A stretch of 64,000 bases of DNA from Stigmatella erecta. Its GTDB lineage: Bacteria; Myxococcota; Myxococcia; Myxococcales; Myxococcaceae. The notes under the pieces were generated by a model. That model ran no database searches and was not told where the DNA came from. It saw only the letters and a list, made by a program, of their open reading frames with translations. Both the position numbers and the translations under genes were made by a program. This document shows, piece after piece, positions 44,525 through 53,820 of this stretch. Within the stretch, counting starts at the first letter, position 1; every line of letters begins with the position of its first letter. Where the stretch lies: the NCBI RefSeq assembly GCF_900111745.1, contig NZ_FOIJ01000001.1, forward strand, positions 248,001-312,000, read 5' to 3'.

Positions 44525-45667
44525 GTGCCACACCTGAGAACCTGGAGTTGTCTCGCCCTCGCCCTCGCCGTCCTGCTGTTGCCGGGGGCTGCCCGGGCCC
44601 AGCTGGAGGCCTTGCCTCCGCCCCCCCCGGACACCGGCGTTGTCCCCGAGGACCCGGGCGTGCAGACCTCGCCCTCCGAGGACCCGGCGTACCTGCCCCC
44701 GCCTCCGGCGGATCCGCAGGACGCGCCCCTGGCGCAGCCGCCGGACTCCAGTGCCCTGCGCACCGTTCCCCAGCCGCCCCTGACGGAGGACGGAACCGGG
44801 GCCCAGGCCTCCGCGCTTCGGCCCCCTCCGCCCCCCGAGACCCGGGGGCCGTTGCTGGATGGCCGCCCGCGTCAAGGCCCCTTCCTGTCCGGGCCGGGCA
44901 GCCTGACCTTCCTGCTGCACCACTCCTTGCTGGGCGCGGCGGGCGGGCTCTTCACCCAGGGCTTCGCCAATGACTTCGACTTCGACCGGGGCTCGCGCGA
45001 GGCCATGCTCGCGGGCACGCTCATCGGCGCGGGCCTGGGCTTCGGCGCGGCCGCCTGGTGGCAGTTCAACAACTGGGTGGACTACCCCACGGCTTACTTC
45101 GGGGTTCCCCACTCGGTGGTGGGCGGGGCGTTCCTGGGCGGGTTCATGCACCTGCTCTCGGATGACAAGGACGTGCTGGCCTGGTCCACCTTCGTGGGCG
45201 CGGAGCTGGGCGCGTGGCTCACCGCCACCGTGGGCGGCGGGCAGATGCCCCTCAACCATGGCCTGATGGTGACCTCCGGCGCCGGCTGGGGCCTGGCGTA
45301 CAGCGCGCTGCTCTTGGCCATCGTCCACTTCTCCGGCTCGGACGTGAAGGGCGACACCTGGACGAACACCCTGCTCATCGCCCCGGGCATCGGGGCCGGG
45401 GCGCTGGCGCTCGCGACGCTGCAGTACAACCCGACGCCCGGGCAGATCCTCCGCGCGGACCTGTTCGGAGGCGGCGTGGGCGCCGTGGTGCTGCTGCTGT
45501 CCGGACTGGTGCTCGGGGGCTTTGACCAGCCCACGCCGTACGTCCTGTCCTTCCTGGGCTCCGTGGGCGCCATCACCACCGTGAGCCTCCTGTGGGAGGA
45601 GAGCGTGGACCGGACCGCCATCTCTTCCTCGTCCCGGAAGCGGCCGTACAAAAACGTCTGGTGGTAG
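44525..45667 (+). CDS. Multi-pass membrane protein with proline-rich leader
   Basis: A 380-residue protein with a signal peptide (cleavage near ARAQ, residue 26). A long proline-rich stretch (about 30-110) follows, and then at least six hydrophobic segments in the last 260 residues, rich in Gly and Ala. Two acidic or aromatic patches (FANDFDFDRG; WWQFNNWVDY) lie between helices. No family is recognised. GTG 44525 has AAGGAG seven bases upstream. The 212-bp gap before it has only that ribosome site and no clear promoter. Confidence 0.75.
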   Translation: MPHLRTWSCLALALAVLLLPGAARAQLEALPPPPPDTGVVPEDPGVQTSPSEDPAYLPPPPADPQDAPLAQPPDSSALRTVPQPPLTEDGTGAQASALRPPPPPETRGPLLDGRPRQGPFLSGPGSLTFLLHHSLLGAAGGLFTQGFANDFDFDRGSREAMLAGTLIGAGLGFGAAAWWQFNNWVDYPTAYFGVPHSVVGGAFLGGFMHLLSDDKDVLAWSTFVGAELGAWLTATVGGGQMPLNHGLMVTSGAGWGLAYSALLLAIVHFSGSDVKGDTWTNTLLIAPGIGAGALALATLQYNPTPGQILRADLFGGGVGAVVLLLSGLVLGGFDQPTPYVLSFLGSVGAITTVSLLWEESVDRTAISSSSRKRPYKNVWW

Positions 45668-45734
45668 CCCCCCTGGGGAGCGGACGGCCAGACGGGCTGG
45701 CAGGAGGGAGCAGTCGGCCCCACCTTCACCCGGT

Positions 45735-46874
45735 ATGGCGCGAGTCCTTCCGTTTCCCGCTCTCCTGTCGACGCTGGGTTCCCATCTGGAAACGGATGGG
45801 CCCCACTCCCGGGGTGTTCCCCGTCCCACGCACGTCCGGCCGCTGCTGGAGGCGCCCAACCCGGATGCCGAGCTGGGCCGCTGGCGCATGTCGGGGGCCG
45901 TCCTCAAGGACCCCCGTCCCGCGCTCTATGTCGTTGAAATCCAGGGGCCCGCGGGCGTCCTGGAGGGGCCTCCGGTCCGCTTCCTGCTGTGCTCGCTGAC
46001 GCCGGACGCGGCGCCCCCGCTGGAGCACGAGCCCTACCGCCCGCGCTCCTGGTGCGCCGAGCCCACCGTCACCCTGGCGGCGGATGACCATGGCCTCCTG
46101 AGGGGGCTGCTGGCCGAGGCCGCCGCGCATGGCAGCCTGGTGTGGGAAGGGGCCCTGGATCGCTCGCACGTGGTGCTGCGGCGCATCGAGCCCTCGCCGG
46201 TGTCCAAGCGTATCCAGGCCGTGCTCGACGAGGCGCCCATCCGCCCGCTGGCGGCGCTGGACGAGCAGCGCCCGACCCTGGCCGCGGTGGTGCCGCTGTC
46301 CGAGCCGGGGCTCCAGCTGGAGCCCATCCACCGTGCCCTCAAGGGCGTGGAGACCTTCAAGGAGGAGACATTCCTCACCCTGGTGGCGGCCTACGCGCGC
46401 ATCTACGACTTGGACGAGCCGTTGACGTCGCCGCGAGGGCTGGCCACGGCGCGCGAGCGGCTGGGCACGCTCATCACCGGCCACCACGCGGTGCTGCTGG
46501 TGCTGCCGGAGGGGCGGGGGAAGATTCTCCGGTTCCGGCAAGGGTTGGATTTGGCACACCTGAAGGGGGCCCCGCGCAACCCCACGCTGCGCAGCCTGGA
46601 CCTGGCGTTGCTCAACTCGCTGGTGCTGCGCACGGTGCTGGGCATCCGGGAGCCGGAGGAGGCGGGCCACCCGCAGGTGTTCCCCATCCGTGAGCTCGGG
46701 GAGCTGGTGCAAGGGGTGGAGTCCGGGCTCTTCCAGGCGGGCTTCGCGCTCAATCCGCCCCCGGTGTGGGAGGTGAGGGCAGTCATGGAGGCAGCCGCCA
46801 CGCTGCCGTCCCGCACGTTGCGCGTTGAACCCCAGCCGCCCGCAGGCCTCCTGTTCCTGGATCCCGAAGCCTAG
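45735..46874 (+). CDS. DUF1015-family protein
   Basis: A 379-residue soluble protein of mixed strands and helices. It resembles DUF1015 in its order and ends with the family-like LFQAGFALNPPPVWEVRAVM and LPSRTLRVEPQPPAGLLF blocks, split here to their shared parts FALNPPP and PAGLLF. The function is unknown, although distant relatives are linked to D-amino-acid or serine kinase-like families. It is 67 bp downstream of the membrane-protein gene and 9 bp ahead of the methyltransferase. Confidence 0.65.
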   Translation: MARVLPFPALLSTLGSHLETDGPHSRGVPRPTHVRPLLEAPNPDAELGRWRMSGAVLKDPRPALYVVEIQGPAGVLEGPPVRFLLCSLTPDAAPPLEHEPYRPRSWCAEPTVTLAADDHGLLRGLLAEAAAHGSLVWEGALDRSHVVLRRIEPSPVSKRIQAVLDEAPIRPLAALDEQRPTLAAVVPLSEPGLQLEPIHRALKGVETFKEETFLTLVAAYARIYDLDEPLTSPRGLATARERLGTLITGHHAVLLVLPEGRGKILRFRQGLDLAHLKGAPRNPTLRSLDLALLNSLVLRTVLGIREPEEAGHPQVFPIRELGELVQGVESGLFQAGFALNPPPVWEVRAVMEAAATLPSRTLRVEPQPPAGLLFLDPEA

Positions 46875-46883
46875 ACTTTTCTG

Positions 46884-47681
46884 GTGAGGCTTCCGTCGCC
46901 ACAACAGCTGCTGGAGTTTCCCCAGAGCGTGCGGCTCGCCCTGAAGCCCATGCCTGGAGAGACGCTGGATGCGATCTGCGGCGGCGAGGTGCAGGTGCTC
47001 CAGCGGCGCGCGGGCTACCGCTTCTCGTTGGATCCCATCCTGCTGGCGCACTTCGCGGTCTTCGAGGCCGGGGCGCACCGGGGGCGGTTGATCGACCTCG
47101 GAACGGGCAGCGGCATCATCCCGCTCGTCCTGGCCAAGCGCCTGGGGCTGCGCGAGGTGACGGGGCTGGAACTGCAGCCGCGGCTGTACGCGCTGGCCGA
47201 GCGCAACGTGTACCTGAACCGCTGTGAGCAGCAGGTGACGCTGGTGCAGGGGGACCTGCGGCAGGTGTCCCAGTTCTTCGCCCCGGGGAGCTTCGGCCAC
47301 GTGCTGTGCAATCCGCCGTACCGGGCCTGCACCACGGGGCGCAGCAGCGTGACGCTGGAGAAGGCCCTCGCGCGGCACGAGGTGGCGTGCTCGCTGCAGG
47401 ATGTGGCGGGGGCGGCCCGGCACCTGCTGACGCCCCGGGGAGGCCTGTCGGTGGTGTACCCGGCGGCGCGGTTCGCGGAGCTGGTGGCGGTGCTGCGCGA
47501 GCACCGGCTGGAGCCGAAGACGGTGCGCATGGTGCACCCGCGCGCCGAGCGCCCCGCGAAGCTCGTCCTCCTTCACGCCGTGAAGGGGGGACGCGCGGAC
47601 CTGAGGGTGCTGCCTCCCTTGGTGCTCCACGCCGAGGACGAGCACGCGTTCACCGAAGAGGTGAGCGCCATGGTGGGGTAG
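46884..47681 (+). CDS. N6-adenine methyltransferase, TrmN6-like
   Basis: A 265-residue class I methyltransferase. Motif I is LIDLGTGSGIIPL and the catalytic motif is NPPYRACT, of the NPPY type that methylates an exocyclic amine of adenine or a protein glutamine. The order YRFSLDPILLAHFA ahead of motif I is typical of the tRNA1(Val) A37 enzyme. A tRNA or rRNA substrate is likely. GTG is at 46884. Its 3' end overlaps the convergent small gene by 32 bp, so one or both ends may be constrained. Confidence 0.82.
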   Translation: MRLPSPQQLLEFPQSVRLALKPMPGETLDAICGGEVQVLQRRAGYRFSLDPILLAHFAVFEAGAHRGRLIDLGTGSGIIPLVLAKRLGLREVTGLELQPRLYALAERNVYLNRCEQQVTLVQGDLRQVSQFFAPGSFGHVLCNPPYRACTTGRSSVTLEKALARHEVACSLQDVAGAARHLLTPRGGLSVVYPAARFAELVAVLREHRLEPKTVRMVHPRAERPAKLVLLHAVKGGRADLRVLPPLVLHAEDEHAFTEEVSAMVG

Positions 47682-48228
47682 GGGGAATTCCAGCCGCTTC
47701 CGCGATGGCTCGGGCATGTGTGACGGCCTGTGTGCCCTCCTTGCGAAGTGAGTGGCGTTTGGGGAGATGGCGCAACTTCCGCTCGACCTCGTTCAGCATT
47801 GCGAATGCCTCCCGGGCCTTCTTCGGGAAGTACGGCAACGACTGCACGAAGAGGCAGGCCACATGGACTTCGTGCGTGATGTCCGCGAAGCCAAGGCGCT
47901 GGCAACGCCGCAGGCGCGGGCCAAACTCCGCCCAGGTGATGCCAGGGGTATAGGCCTCGGTCAGAAGGGTCTTGGCGTTGATCTGCTGAGTTTCGCGGCG
48001 AGCCGCAGGGGTCGGTGCCTCGCGCAGCAGTTGCCTCTCCTGCGAGAGAACCTCCCGCGTGAACTCCTGGAGCGGCACTTTCGCCTTGAGAAGTTGGAGG
48101 ATGAGGCCGTCCCGTCTGTCCCGGACGGAACGCCACCAATCCCGGGAACGTCTCAGGGCAAATACCCCTGTGGTGAGAAGGACCGCTTTCCATGCGTCCC
48201 ATCTTCCGCCGCATGTTCGTTGTGCCAT
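47650..48228 (-). CDS. Small protein of unknown function
   Basis: A 192-residue protein, strongly basic in its first third (WRSVRDRRDG), with a helical middle and a WAEFGPRLRR stretch. It has no signal peptide or recognised domain. The ATG at 48228 is backed by CCAGGAGG five bases upstream. It is convergent with the TrmN6-like gene (32-bp overlap) and head-to-head with the LysR gene, whose possible ATG lies within the same CATGA. Base composition is less G+C-rich than its neighbours, which hints at later acquisition. Confidence 0.65.
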   Translation of the reverse strand: MAQRTCGGRWDAWKAVLLTTGVFALRRSRDWWRSVRDRRDGLILQLLKAKVPLQEFTREVLSQERQLLREAPTPAARRETQQINAKTLLTEAYTPGITWAEFGPRLRRCQRLGFADITHEVHVACLFVQSLPYFPKKAREAFAMLNEVERKLRHLPKRHSLRKEGTQAVTHARAIAEAAGIPPTPPWRSPLR

Positions 48229-49213
48229 GAGTCCTCCTGGGTTCGTAAAGCCGGTTAGGTTCGCACTCCTGGGTATCTGCGCCCATGGATTTGCGCCAGG
48301 AGGTCTCCTGTCTCCCCGTCTTGATCCGCGCCGTCTGGAAACTTTCCGGGTCGTGGCCCTCACAGGACAGGTGTCCGCCGCTTCTCGGCTGCTGCACCTG
48401 TCCCAGCCCGCCGTCACCGCACAGGTGCGCCAGCTCGAACGGGAGTGTGGCCAGCCCTTGCTGATCCGCACCGCCCGGGGCGTTCAGGTCAATGACGCGG
48501 GACGGGCCTTGCTCGAGTACGCCCAGCGTCTCCACCAGATCTTGGAGGAGGCGTCGCTGGCGGTCGCGGGTGAGGAGGCGCTGCAAGGTGAGTTGGTGCT
48601 GGCGGCGAGCACCACCATCGCCAGCTACGTCGTACCGGAGCTGCTGGCCTCCTTCGTCCGGGGACATCGGGGCTTGCAGGTGCGATTGGAGGTGGGCAAC
48701 ACCGCGCAGGTGCTCGGCTGGGTGGCCGAAGGCCAGGTGCCGTTAGGGCTGGTGGAAGGGCACGCGCGGGCGGCCCATATCCGGCTGGAGCGCTACCTGG
48801 ACGATGAACTCGTGCCCGTGGTGTCCTCACGCGCCCCGGCGGAGTTGCTCCGGATACGGACCGTGGAGGCCCTTCAGCGGGTTCCCCTGATCTGGCGGGA
48901 GCCGGGCTCGGGCACCCGCGCCGTGCTGGAGCGTGCCCTGAGGAAGGCGGGGGTGCGCCGGGGACTCCAGGCAGGCGATCTCCAGATGGGCAGCACCGAG
49001 GCCATCAAGGGCGCGGTGGCCCTGGGCCTCGGGGTGGGGTTCTTGTCGCGATGGAGTATCCAGGAAGAGCTGGCGTCTGGCCGGCTCCAGCGCTTGACCG
49101 TGCCGGGATTGACGGTGGCCCGTGCCTTCTCCTGGGTCTTGCCGGTGGAGGCGCCGTCAGGGCTCGCGGGCCACTTCCTGCGCCATGCCCGGGCCGTGCC
49201 CCCGCAGCGCTAG
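48227..49213 (+). CDS. LysR-family transcriptional regulator
   Basis: A LysR regulator of up to 328 residues. The winged helix carries LDPRRLETFRVVALTG and LSQPAVTAQVRQLE. The effector domain follows from about residue 115 (LVLAASTTIASYVVPELL). The true start is doubtful: the ATG at 48227 has no ribosome site and would overlap the divergent gene. The domain begins only near residue 32, and AGGAGG at 48298-48303 stands before a CTG at 48308. It converges on the YeiH-like gene, which it probably controls. Confidence 0.85.
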   Translation: MSPPGFVKPVRFALLGICAHGFAPGGLLSPRLDPRRLETFRVVALTGQVSAASRLLHLSQPAVTAQVRQLERECGQPLLIRTARGVQVNDAGRALLEYAQRLHQILEEASLAVAGEEALQGELVLAASTTIASYVVPELLASFVRGHRGLQVRLEVGNTAQVLGWVAEGQVPLGLVEGHARAAHIRLERYLDDELVPVVSSRAPAELLRIRTVEALQRVPLIWREPGSGTRAVLERALRKAGVRRGLQAGDLQMGSTEAIKGAVALGLGVGFLSRWSIQEELASGRLQRLTVPGLTVARAFSWVLPVEAPSGLAGHFLRHARAVPPQR

Positions 49214-50184
49214 CCTTGGACTGCGCCCAGGCTCAGTCCGGCCATGCACACCCAGAGCCCCACGCCCATGGCCAGGGGCCTCAGCCCCACGGCGCGCAGT
49301 GTGCTCCGGGTGAGGTTCGCGCCCAGGAGAAACAGCGTTAGGACCAGCACCTGCTTGGAGACCAGGGCCACCGTGTGGCCCACCGGCTGGAGCGGGGGAA
49401 TCCACGTCACCAGGGCCGAGGCCAGGACGAAGCCGAGGATGAACCAGGGCCTGCGCGCCTTGCCTGGGTTCTCCTGCCCCTGGGTCTTGCGTTGCCAGGC
49501 TTCGAGTGCCAGCGCCAGCGGGGCGATCCACAAGGCGCGGGCCAGCTTCACCGTCGTGGCCACCTCCAGCGCCTCGGAGCCGTATTGCAGGGCCGCGCCC
49601 ACCACGGAGCTGGTGTCGTGGATGGCCAGTGCGCACCAGCGCCCAAACTGGACCGCGTCCAACCCCACCGCGTGCCCCACGGCGGGGAAGACGAAGAGCG
49701 CCACCGCGTTGAGCAGGAACACCGTGCCCAGCGCCACGGACACCTCCTGCTCCTTCGGACGAAGCACGGGAACCACGGCGGCAATCGCGCTGCCCCCACA
49801 GATGGCCGTGCCGATGCTGATGAGCAAGCCCACGCTCCGGGGCACCTGGAGCAGCCGGGCCAGCACTGTCCCCAGGAGCAGGCACACGCTGATGCTCACC
49901 AGTGTGGTGACAAGTCCCTGGGCCCCCGCGTGGACCACTGCCCGCAGGTCCATTCCCGCCCCCAGCCCCACGACGGCGAGCGACAGCAGCACGGGCATGG
50001 CCCGCCGGGTGTGCTTCGCGTAAGGGTTGCCCACCGTGAGCGCCACTGCGCCTCCGCCCACCAGCATGAGGCCCGTGGAGGCGAAGGGCAGGAGGCTGAG
50101 GGCCGCGCCCAGCGGCACCAGCACATGTCCCAGGCTCCAGCGTCTCTGGGGCTCCGCGGAAGGGGAGGGGACGGAAGAATTCAC
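49210..50184 (-). CDS. YeiH/UPF0324-family membrane exporter
   Basis: A 324-residue protein with about ten hydrophobic helices. It carries the family-like SIGTAICGGSAIAAVVPVL and the ALAIHDTSSVVGAA stretch. The family is often called putative sulfate exporter and usually sits beside a LysR regulator, as here. The substrate in this organism is not known. The stop shares CTAG with the LysR gene. The start has no better upstream alternative. Confidence 0.88.
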   Translation of the reverse strand: MNSSVPSPSAEPQRRWSLGHVLVPLGAALSLLPFASTGLMLVGGGAVALTVGNPYAKHTRRAMPVLLSLAVVGLGAGMDLRAVVHAGAQGLVTTLVSISVCLLLGTVLARLLQVPRSVGLLISIGTAICGGSAIAAVVPVLRPKEQEVSVALGTVFLLNAVALFVFPAVGHAVGLDAVQFGRWCALAIHDTSSVVGAALQYGSEALEVATTVKLARALWIAPLALALEAWQRKTQGQENPGKARRPWFILGFVLASALVTWIPPLQPVGHTVALVSKQVLVLTLFLLGANLTRSTLRAVGLRPLAMGVGLWVCMAGLSLGAVQG

Positions 50185-50268
50185 CCTCCCAAGATGGGCC
50201 AGGACCTATCCACGGACCAGACGGAAGAGCCGATGAACCATCGGTTTTTTGGATGGCTCGCCCGTGCG

Positions 50269-50754
50269 TCAGCGGTGCCGCTGCCGTCCCCGGAAGTGCC
50301 GGTCGAGCCAGTCCTCCGCCCGCGTCCAGGCGTCCCGGGCCTCGGGGGAGAGTGACCCGGCAGCCTCCTGCTGCCGGGCCCGTTGCAGCACGGCCCGGGG
50401 GGCCTCCGGTGCGGGCGTGGGCAACCGGGCTTCCACGGCCTGGATGCGCGCGTGCGCCTCGTCGATCACCGGAAGGGCTTCCTTCAGGGACACCTCACCC
50501 TCGGCGAGGGCGCCGAAGAGGGTGCAGTGGTAACGGCGGCAGCCCTCGGGCCGGTCCCCATAGATGGTGCACATGCGCCCCTGGAGCGCGTCGCAGTGCT
50601 GGGCAAGCGCCGGGGAGCCATCCTTCCGGACCACTACCGTCAGCGACAGCCGGCGCATCGTGTCCACCTCGGGGCCTTGCAAGGAAACGTGGTCAAAGAG
50701 GTTCCCATCGCAGCACAGGCCACAGTTCAGGCAGAGCGCCGACAGGTCCGTCAT
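50269..50754 (-). CDS. YkgJ-type cysteine-cluster protein
   Basis: A 161-residue protein with the CLNCGLCC motif (C-x2-C-x2-CC) near its start and HCDALQGRMCTIYGDRP then GCRRYHC, the remaining ligands of the zinc- or iron-binding YkgJ family. A helical tail of about 60 residues follows. The ATG at 50754 overlaps the stop of the gene upstream by 4 bp, so it is the last gene of the ABC-2 operon. Its role, perhaps metal handling or oxidation state, is not established. Confidence 0.8.
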   Translation of the reverse strand: MTDLSALCLNCGLCCDGNLFDHVSLQGPEVDTMRRLSLTVVVRKDGSPALAQHCDALQGRMCTIYGDRPEGCRRYHCTLFGALAEGEVSLKEALPVIDEAHARIQAVEARLPTPAPEAPRAVLQRARQQEAAGSLSPEARDAWTRAEDWLDRHFRGRQRHR

Positions 50755-51869
50755 GGTCGCGGTCCCGCGTCCTGCTCCACGGGCTTGTCCTCCCGGCATG
50801 CCGCGAGCCGCTCTTCGAGGACCTGCAGCGGCAACGCCACCTCCAGCTTGAACTCGGAGCCGTCGGGCTGCACCCGCGCGAAGTCCAGCAGCCGGGCCAG
50901 ATCCTCCTCGCCTTCGGCCTGGGCCTTGATCCGTGCCATCGACAGCATGCCCCCCAGGGACTTGCCCAGGTCTTTCACCTTCGCCTCATCGGCGCCCCGG
51001 ATGTGCGCCACCATCGCCACGTCCGAGCGGGCATCCAGGTGGAGCTCCACCGTGTCGGCCAGCTCCTTCAGCCGTCCGGCCAGCTCCTGCTGCTCCGGGG
51101 GCAGCAGCCGGGCGAGCTGCTCCACCGCGAGCACCCCATACATCTCTCCGTACGTGCTCTCTTCGGGGATGATGGAGGGCTCGTCCGGGCCGCGCCCTTC
51201 GACTTGATCGATGAGGCCCTTCAGCACATCCGGCGACTTGCCCACCATGAGGAGCTGGTTGTTCCAGGTGGCCAGGGACCTGGGGAACCGTCCCCGGGCC
51301 ACCCCTCCGTCCTTCTGGGGGAGGACCCACGAGCCCGGCTCGTAGACCCGGGCATCGGCGCCGTAGTCCATGGAGACGTTCTCCTGGAGCACGTCCTTGA
51401 AGCGCGCCTTCGAGAAGTCTCCCGACAGCATGATGCCGTCATCCGTGATGACCAGCCGATCCAGATCCTGCAGGGGATCGATGCCGCTGAACTGCTTGAA
51501 CTGCTCCAGGTCCTTGCCCCCATCGCGCATCAGGCAGGCCAGCAGCAGCTCCCCGATGGGGGAGTGGCGCAGGGCGTTGGTCTCGATGACCACCGCGGAG
51601 CGGCCCTTGCCCCGGGGCAGGGCGGCGAGCAGCGGATCCCGGGGCCGGGCGGGCCGGGCGGGCTCCACTCCCGCGGCCACCACGGGGGCCGCTTGCGTCC
51701 GGCGCTTCTCGGCGCGCTGCCAGTCCTCGTGCCGCATGCGGCGCGGGAAGGTGATCTGGGGAGCCTCGGCCTGGGGGATTTCATCGCCCGAGCCCGTGAA
51801 CATCAGTCCCGCGCCCAGCGCCAACAGCACCAAGGCCAGGGCCAGCCATATGCCACGCCGCCGGTTCAT
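50751..51869 (-). CDS. Membrane-anchored protein in the ABC-2 operon
   Basis: A 372-residue protein with an N-terminal anchor (about 5-27) and a periplasmic or outer-face body. After a basic linker the body has a pattern of helices and strands (SAVVIETNALRHSPIGELLL, GIDPLQDLDRLVITDDG, QLLMVGKSPDVLKGLIDQ). It resembles DUF3352-like or substrate-binding folds, but the match is weak. The ATG overlaps the permease stop by 1 base. Its place behind an ABC-2 permease suggests a partner of that transporter. Confidence 0.72.
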   Translation of the reverse strand: MNRRRGIWLALALVLLALGAGLMFTGSGDEIPQAEAPQITFPRRMRHEDWQRAEKRRTQAAPVVAAGVEPARPARPRDPLLAALPRGKGRSAVVIETNALRHSPIGELLLACLMRDGGKDLEQFKQFSGIDPLQDLDRLVITDDGIMLSGDFSKARFKDVLQENVSMDYGADARVYEPGSWVLPQKDGGVARGRFPRSLATWNNQLLMVGKSPDVLKGLIDQVEGRGPDEPSIIPEESTYGEMYGVLAVEQLARLLPPEQQELAGRLKELADTVELHLDARSDVAMVAHIRGADEAKVKDLGKSLGGMLSMARIKAQAEGEEDLARLLDFARVQPDGSEFKLEVALPLQVLEERLAACREDKPVEQDAGPRP

Positions 51870-52705
51870 CAGTAGTCCTTTCCTTCGAAGTGCCAGAAGC
51901 CCACCGCCAGGATGCCCAGCCCGAACACGAAGACGCCCATGAGCAGCATCCCCAGCGATTTCACCGCCAAGGGCTGCGAGGTGGCCAGGTCCGCGGAGGC
52001 ATTCGCCAGGGACGACAGCCGGGGCAGCAGCAACGTCACTGCCTGGAAGACCTCCCGGCTGGCCCCTTCCTCGAACACCGGGGCGATGGAGGTGCGGAAC
52101 CCCGCGATGATTCCGCCCACCAGCGCCAGGCCCCCCGTGGCCGCGCACAGCGCCGCGCTGCGCACCACCGTGGCCGTGGTCAACATCACCGCGTACACCG
52201 CCGCGAAGCTCACGCACGCCAGCAGCGCCGCGATCAACGGCCCCGCCGTCCAGTAGCCCGTCTTCACCCCGAGGATGAGCACCAATCCTCCCGAGCCATA
52301 AAGCGCCCCGCACAGCATCATCGTCAGCACCCCGAGGAAGGTGCCCGCCAGGATGTGCCAGCGCTGGAGGGGCAGGGCGAGCAGGTGCTCGATGCGGCCC
52401 GGGGACATCAGGCTGGGCGCGAAGTCCGAGCAGGCGACGATGCCGAAGAGCATGCCTCCATAGAAGACGGTATAGGCGCAGACCTGAAACAGCGGACGCA
52501 GCGCCACATCCACCGCGCGGATGCTGCCGCCGATATCCTGGCCAAAGAGGCGCGTCGCGGCCAGGGCCCCATCCAGCACCTCCAAGCGCAGGCTCAGCGA
52601 CAGGACGAGCAGCAGCAGGGTGATGCCGATGACGAAGGCCAGGATGAACTTGCGCGAGGCGGCCTCCCTCAGCACGTAACCGGCGATTCCGAGGATGGGG
52701 CTCAC
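51869..52705 (-). CDS. ABC-2 type permease
   Basis: A 278-residue permease with six hydrophobic segments. It starts with ILGIAGYVLREAASRKF, and VFYGGMLFGIVACSDF and SPGRIEHLLALPL follow, a layout of ABC-2/NatB-type membrane subunits. GTG 52705 overlaps the ATPase stop by 4 bp. With the ATPase at 52702-53616 it forms a complete ABC exporter. Such exporters move drugs, ions or membrane proteins; the substrate is unknown. Confidence 0.85.
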   Translation of the reverse strand: MSPILGIAGYVLREAASRKFILAFVIGITLLLLVLSLSLRLEVLDGALAATRLFGQDIGGSIRAVDVALRPLFQVCAYTVFYGGMLFGIVACSDFAPSLMSPGRIEHLLALPLQRWHILAGTFLGVLTMMLCGALYGSGGLVLILGVKTGYWTAGPLIAALLACVSFAAVYAVMLTTATVVRSAALCAATGGLALVGGIIAGFRTSIAPVFEEGASREVFQAVTLLLPRLSSLANASADLATSQPLAVKSLGMLLMGVFVFGLGILAVGFWHFEGKDY

Positions 52706-53616
52706 GCTGCTTCTCCCAGGGTAGAGGCCAGCACGGACTCGAGATCCTGTCCGTCCCGCTTGAGCTCCAGCAGCAGCGCCCCCGCGGCGCGCGCCCGGTC
52801 CAGCGCCGCGTTCAGCGCCACCGGATCCTCCGCTTCGAGCTGGTACACGCCCTCGGTGCCGCTCCGCTGGAAGCCCGCGGCCCGCACGGCCTCCTCCGGG
52901 CCGGGGGCGAAGCGCACCGTCCACCGCGGCCGGTGCCGCGCCAACTCGTCGAGCCGCCCTTCGCGCATCACCCGGCCGCTCGCGAGGATGGCCACCCGGT
53001 CACACACCCGCTCCGTCTCCGCCAGCAGGTGCGAGTTGAGGAACAGCGTGGTGCCGCGCCGCACCTCCTCCTGGAGAATCCCTCGCACCTCCACCCGGCC
53101 CAGGGGATCAATCCCGTCGGTGGGCTCGTCCAGCACCAGCAGGGCAGGGGCGCCGAGCAGCGCCGCCGCCAGCCCGAGCCGCTGCCGCATGCCCTTGGAG
53201 TACCCTCCAATGCGCCGCCCTTGGGCAACCTCCAGCCCCACGCGCTCCAGCAGCCGCCGGTGTTCCGCCGCATCGGGCGCGAGGCCCTTGAGCTGTGCCA
53301 CCGTGCGCAGGAACGCGGGCGCCGTCCACGCGCCGGGCAGGTGCAGGCGCTCGGGCAGGTAGCCAATCCGCGCGCGGATCCGCGGATCCTCCGGCGAGCC
53401 GCCCAGCACCCGCACCGTGCCCGCCGTGGGCTGGACGATGCCGAGGATGGACTTGATGAACGTCGTCTTCCCCGCGCCGTTGGGGCCAATCAAGCCGAAG
53501 GCACAGCCCTCGGGCACCGTGAGGTTCACCCCCCGCAGCGCCTCCTGTCCGCGGCGGCCGAAAGCCCGCCGGTAACTCTTATGAAGACCAACGACTTCGA
53601 TGGCAGGCACGGACAT
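52702..53616 (-). CDS. ABC-2 type transporter ATPase
   Basis: A 304-residue ATP-binding subunit with Walker A GPNGAGKTT, signature YSKGMRQRLGLAAALL, Walker B LLVLDEPTDGID and switch SHLLAE. The last 85 residues form a small C-terminal domain typical of NatA/CcmA-like ATPases. The ATG at 53616 stands directly on AGAGG; GTG at 53610 has better spacing to that site and may be the real start. The first gene of the operon, it is 204 bp from the divergent small gene. That gap holds no clear promoter. Confidence 0.92.
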   Translation of the reverse strand: MSVPAIEVVGLHKSYRRAFGRRGQEALRGVNLTVPEGCAFGLIGPNGAGKTTFIKSILGIVQPTAGTVRVLGGSPEDPRIRARIGYLPERLHLPGAWTAPAFLRTVAQLKGLAPDAAEHRRLLERVGLEVAQGRRIGGYSKGMRQRLGLAAALLGAPALLVLDEPTDGIDPLGRVEVRGILQEEVRRGTTLFLNSHLLAETERVCDRVAILASGRVMREGRLDELARHRPRWTVRFAPGPEEAVRAAGFQRSGTEGVYQLEAEDPVALNAALDRARAAGALLLELKRDGQDLESVLASTLGEAA

Positions 53617-53820
53617 CCTCTGGAGACGGCGCAGGCGGCAGGCGATTGCGGCGACCGCGACCGCGTCAAGCGCGTCAGGCCCTACGCGGTTCTGGAGAGG
53701 AGGATACGCAGAAGCCGCACGGGAAAATCCGCGGACTGTCCAGTTTTCGCGCCTTTCGGCCCGGGGCCCCGTTGGTCCGTTCCGTGCATCACCAAAGCCC
53801 GGAACACCGGAGAAACACGC

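Noticed and set aside
47650-47681. Frameshift or fusion between the TrmN6-like gene and the convergent small gene
   Set aside because: Both frames end in proper stops within the overlap and each reads as a complete protein; it is a plain convergent overlap.
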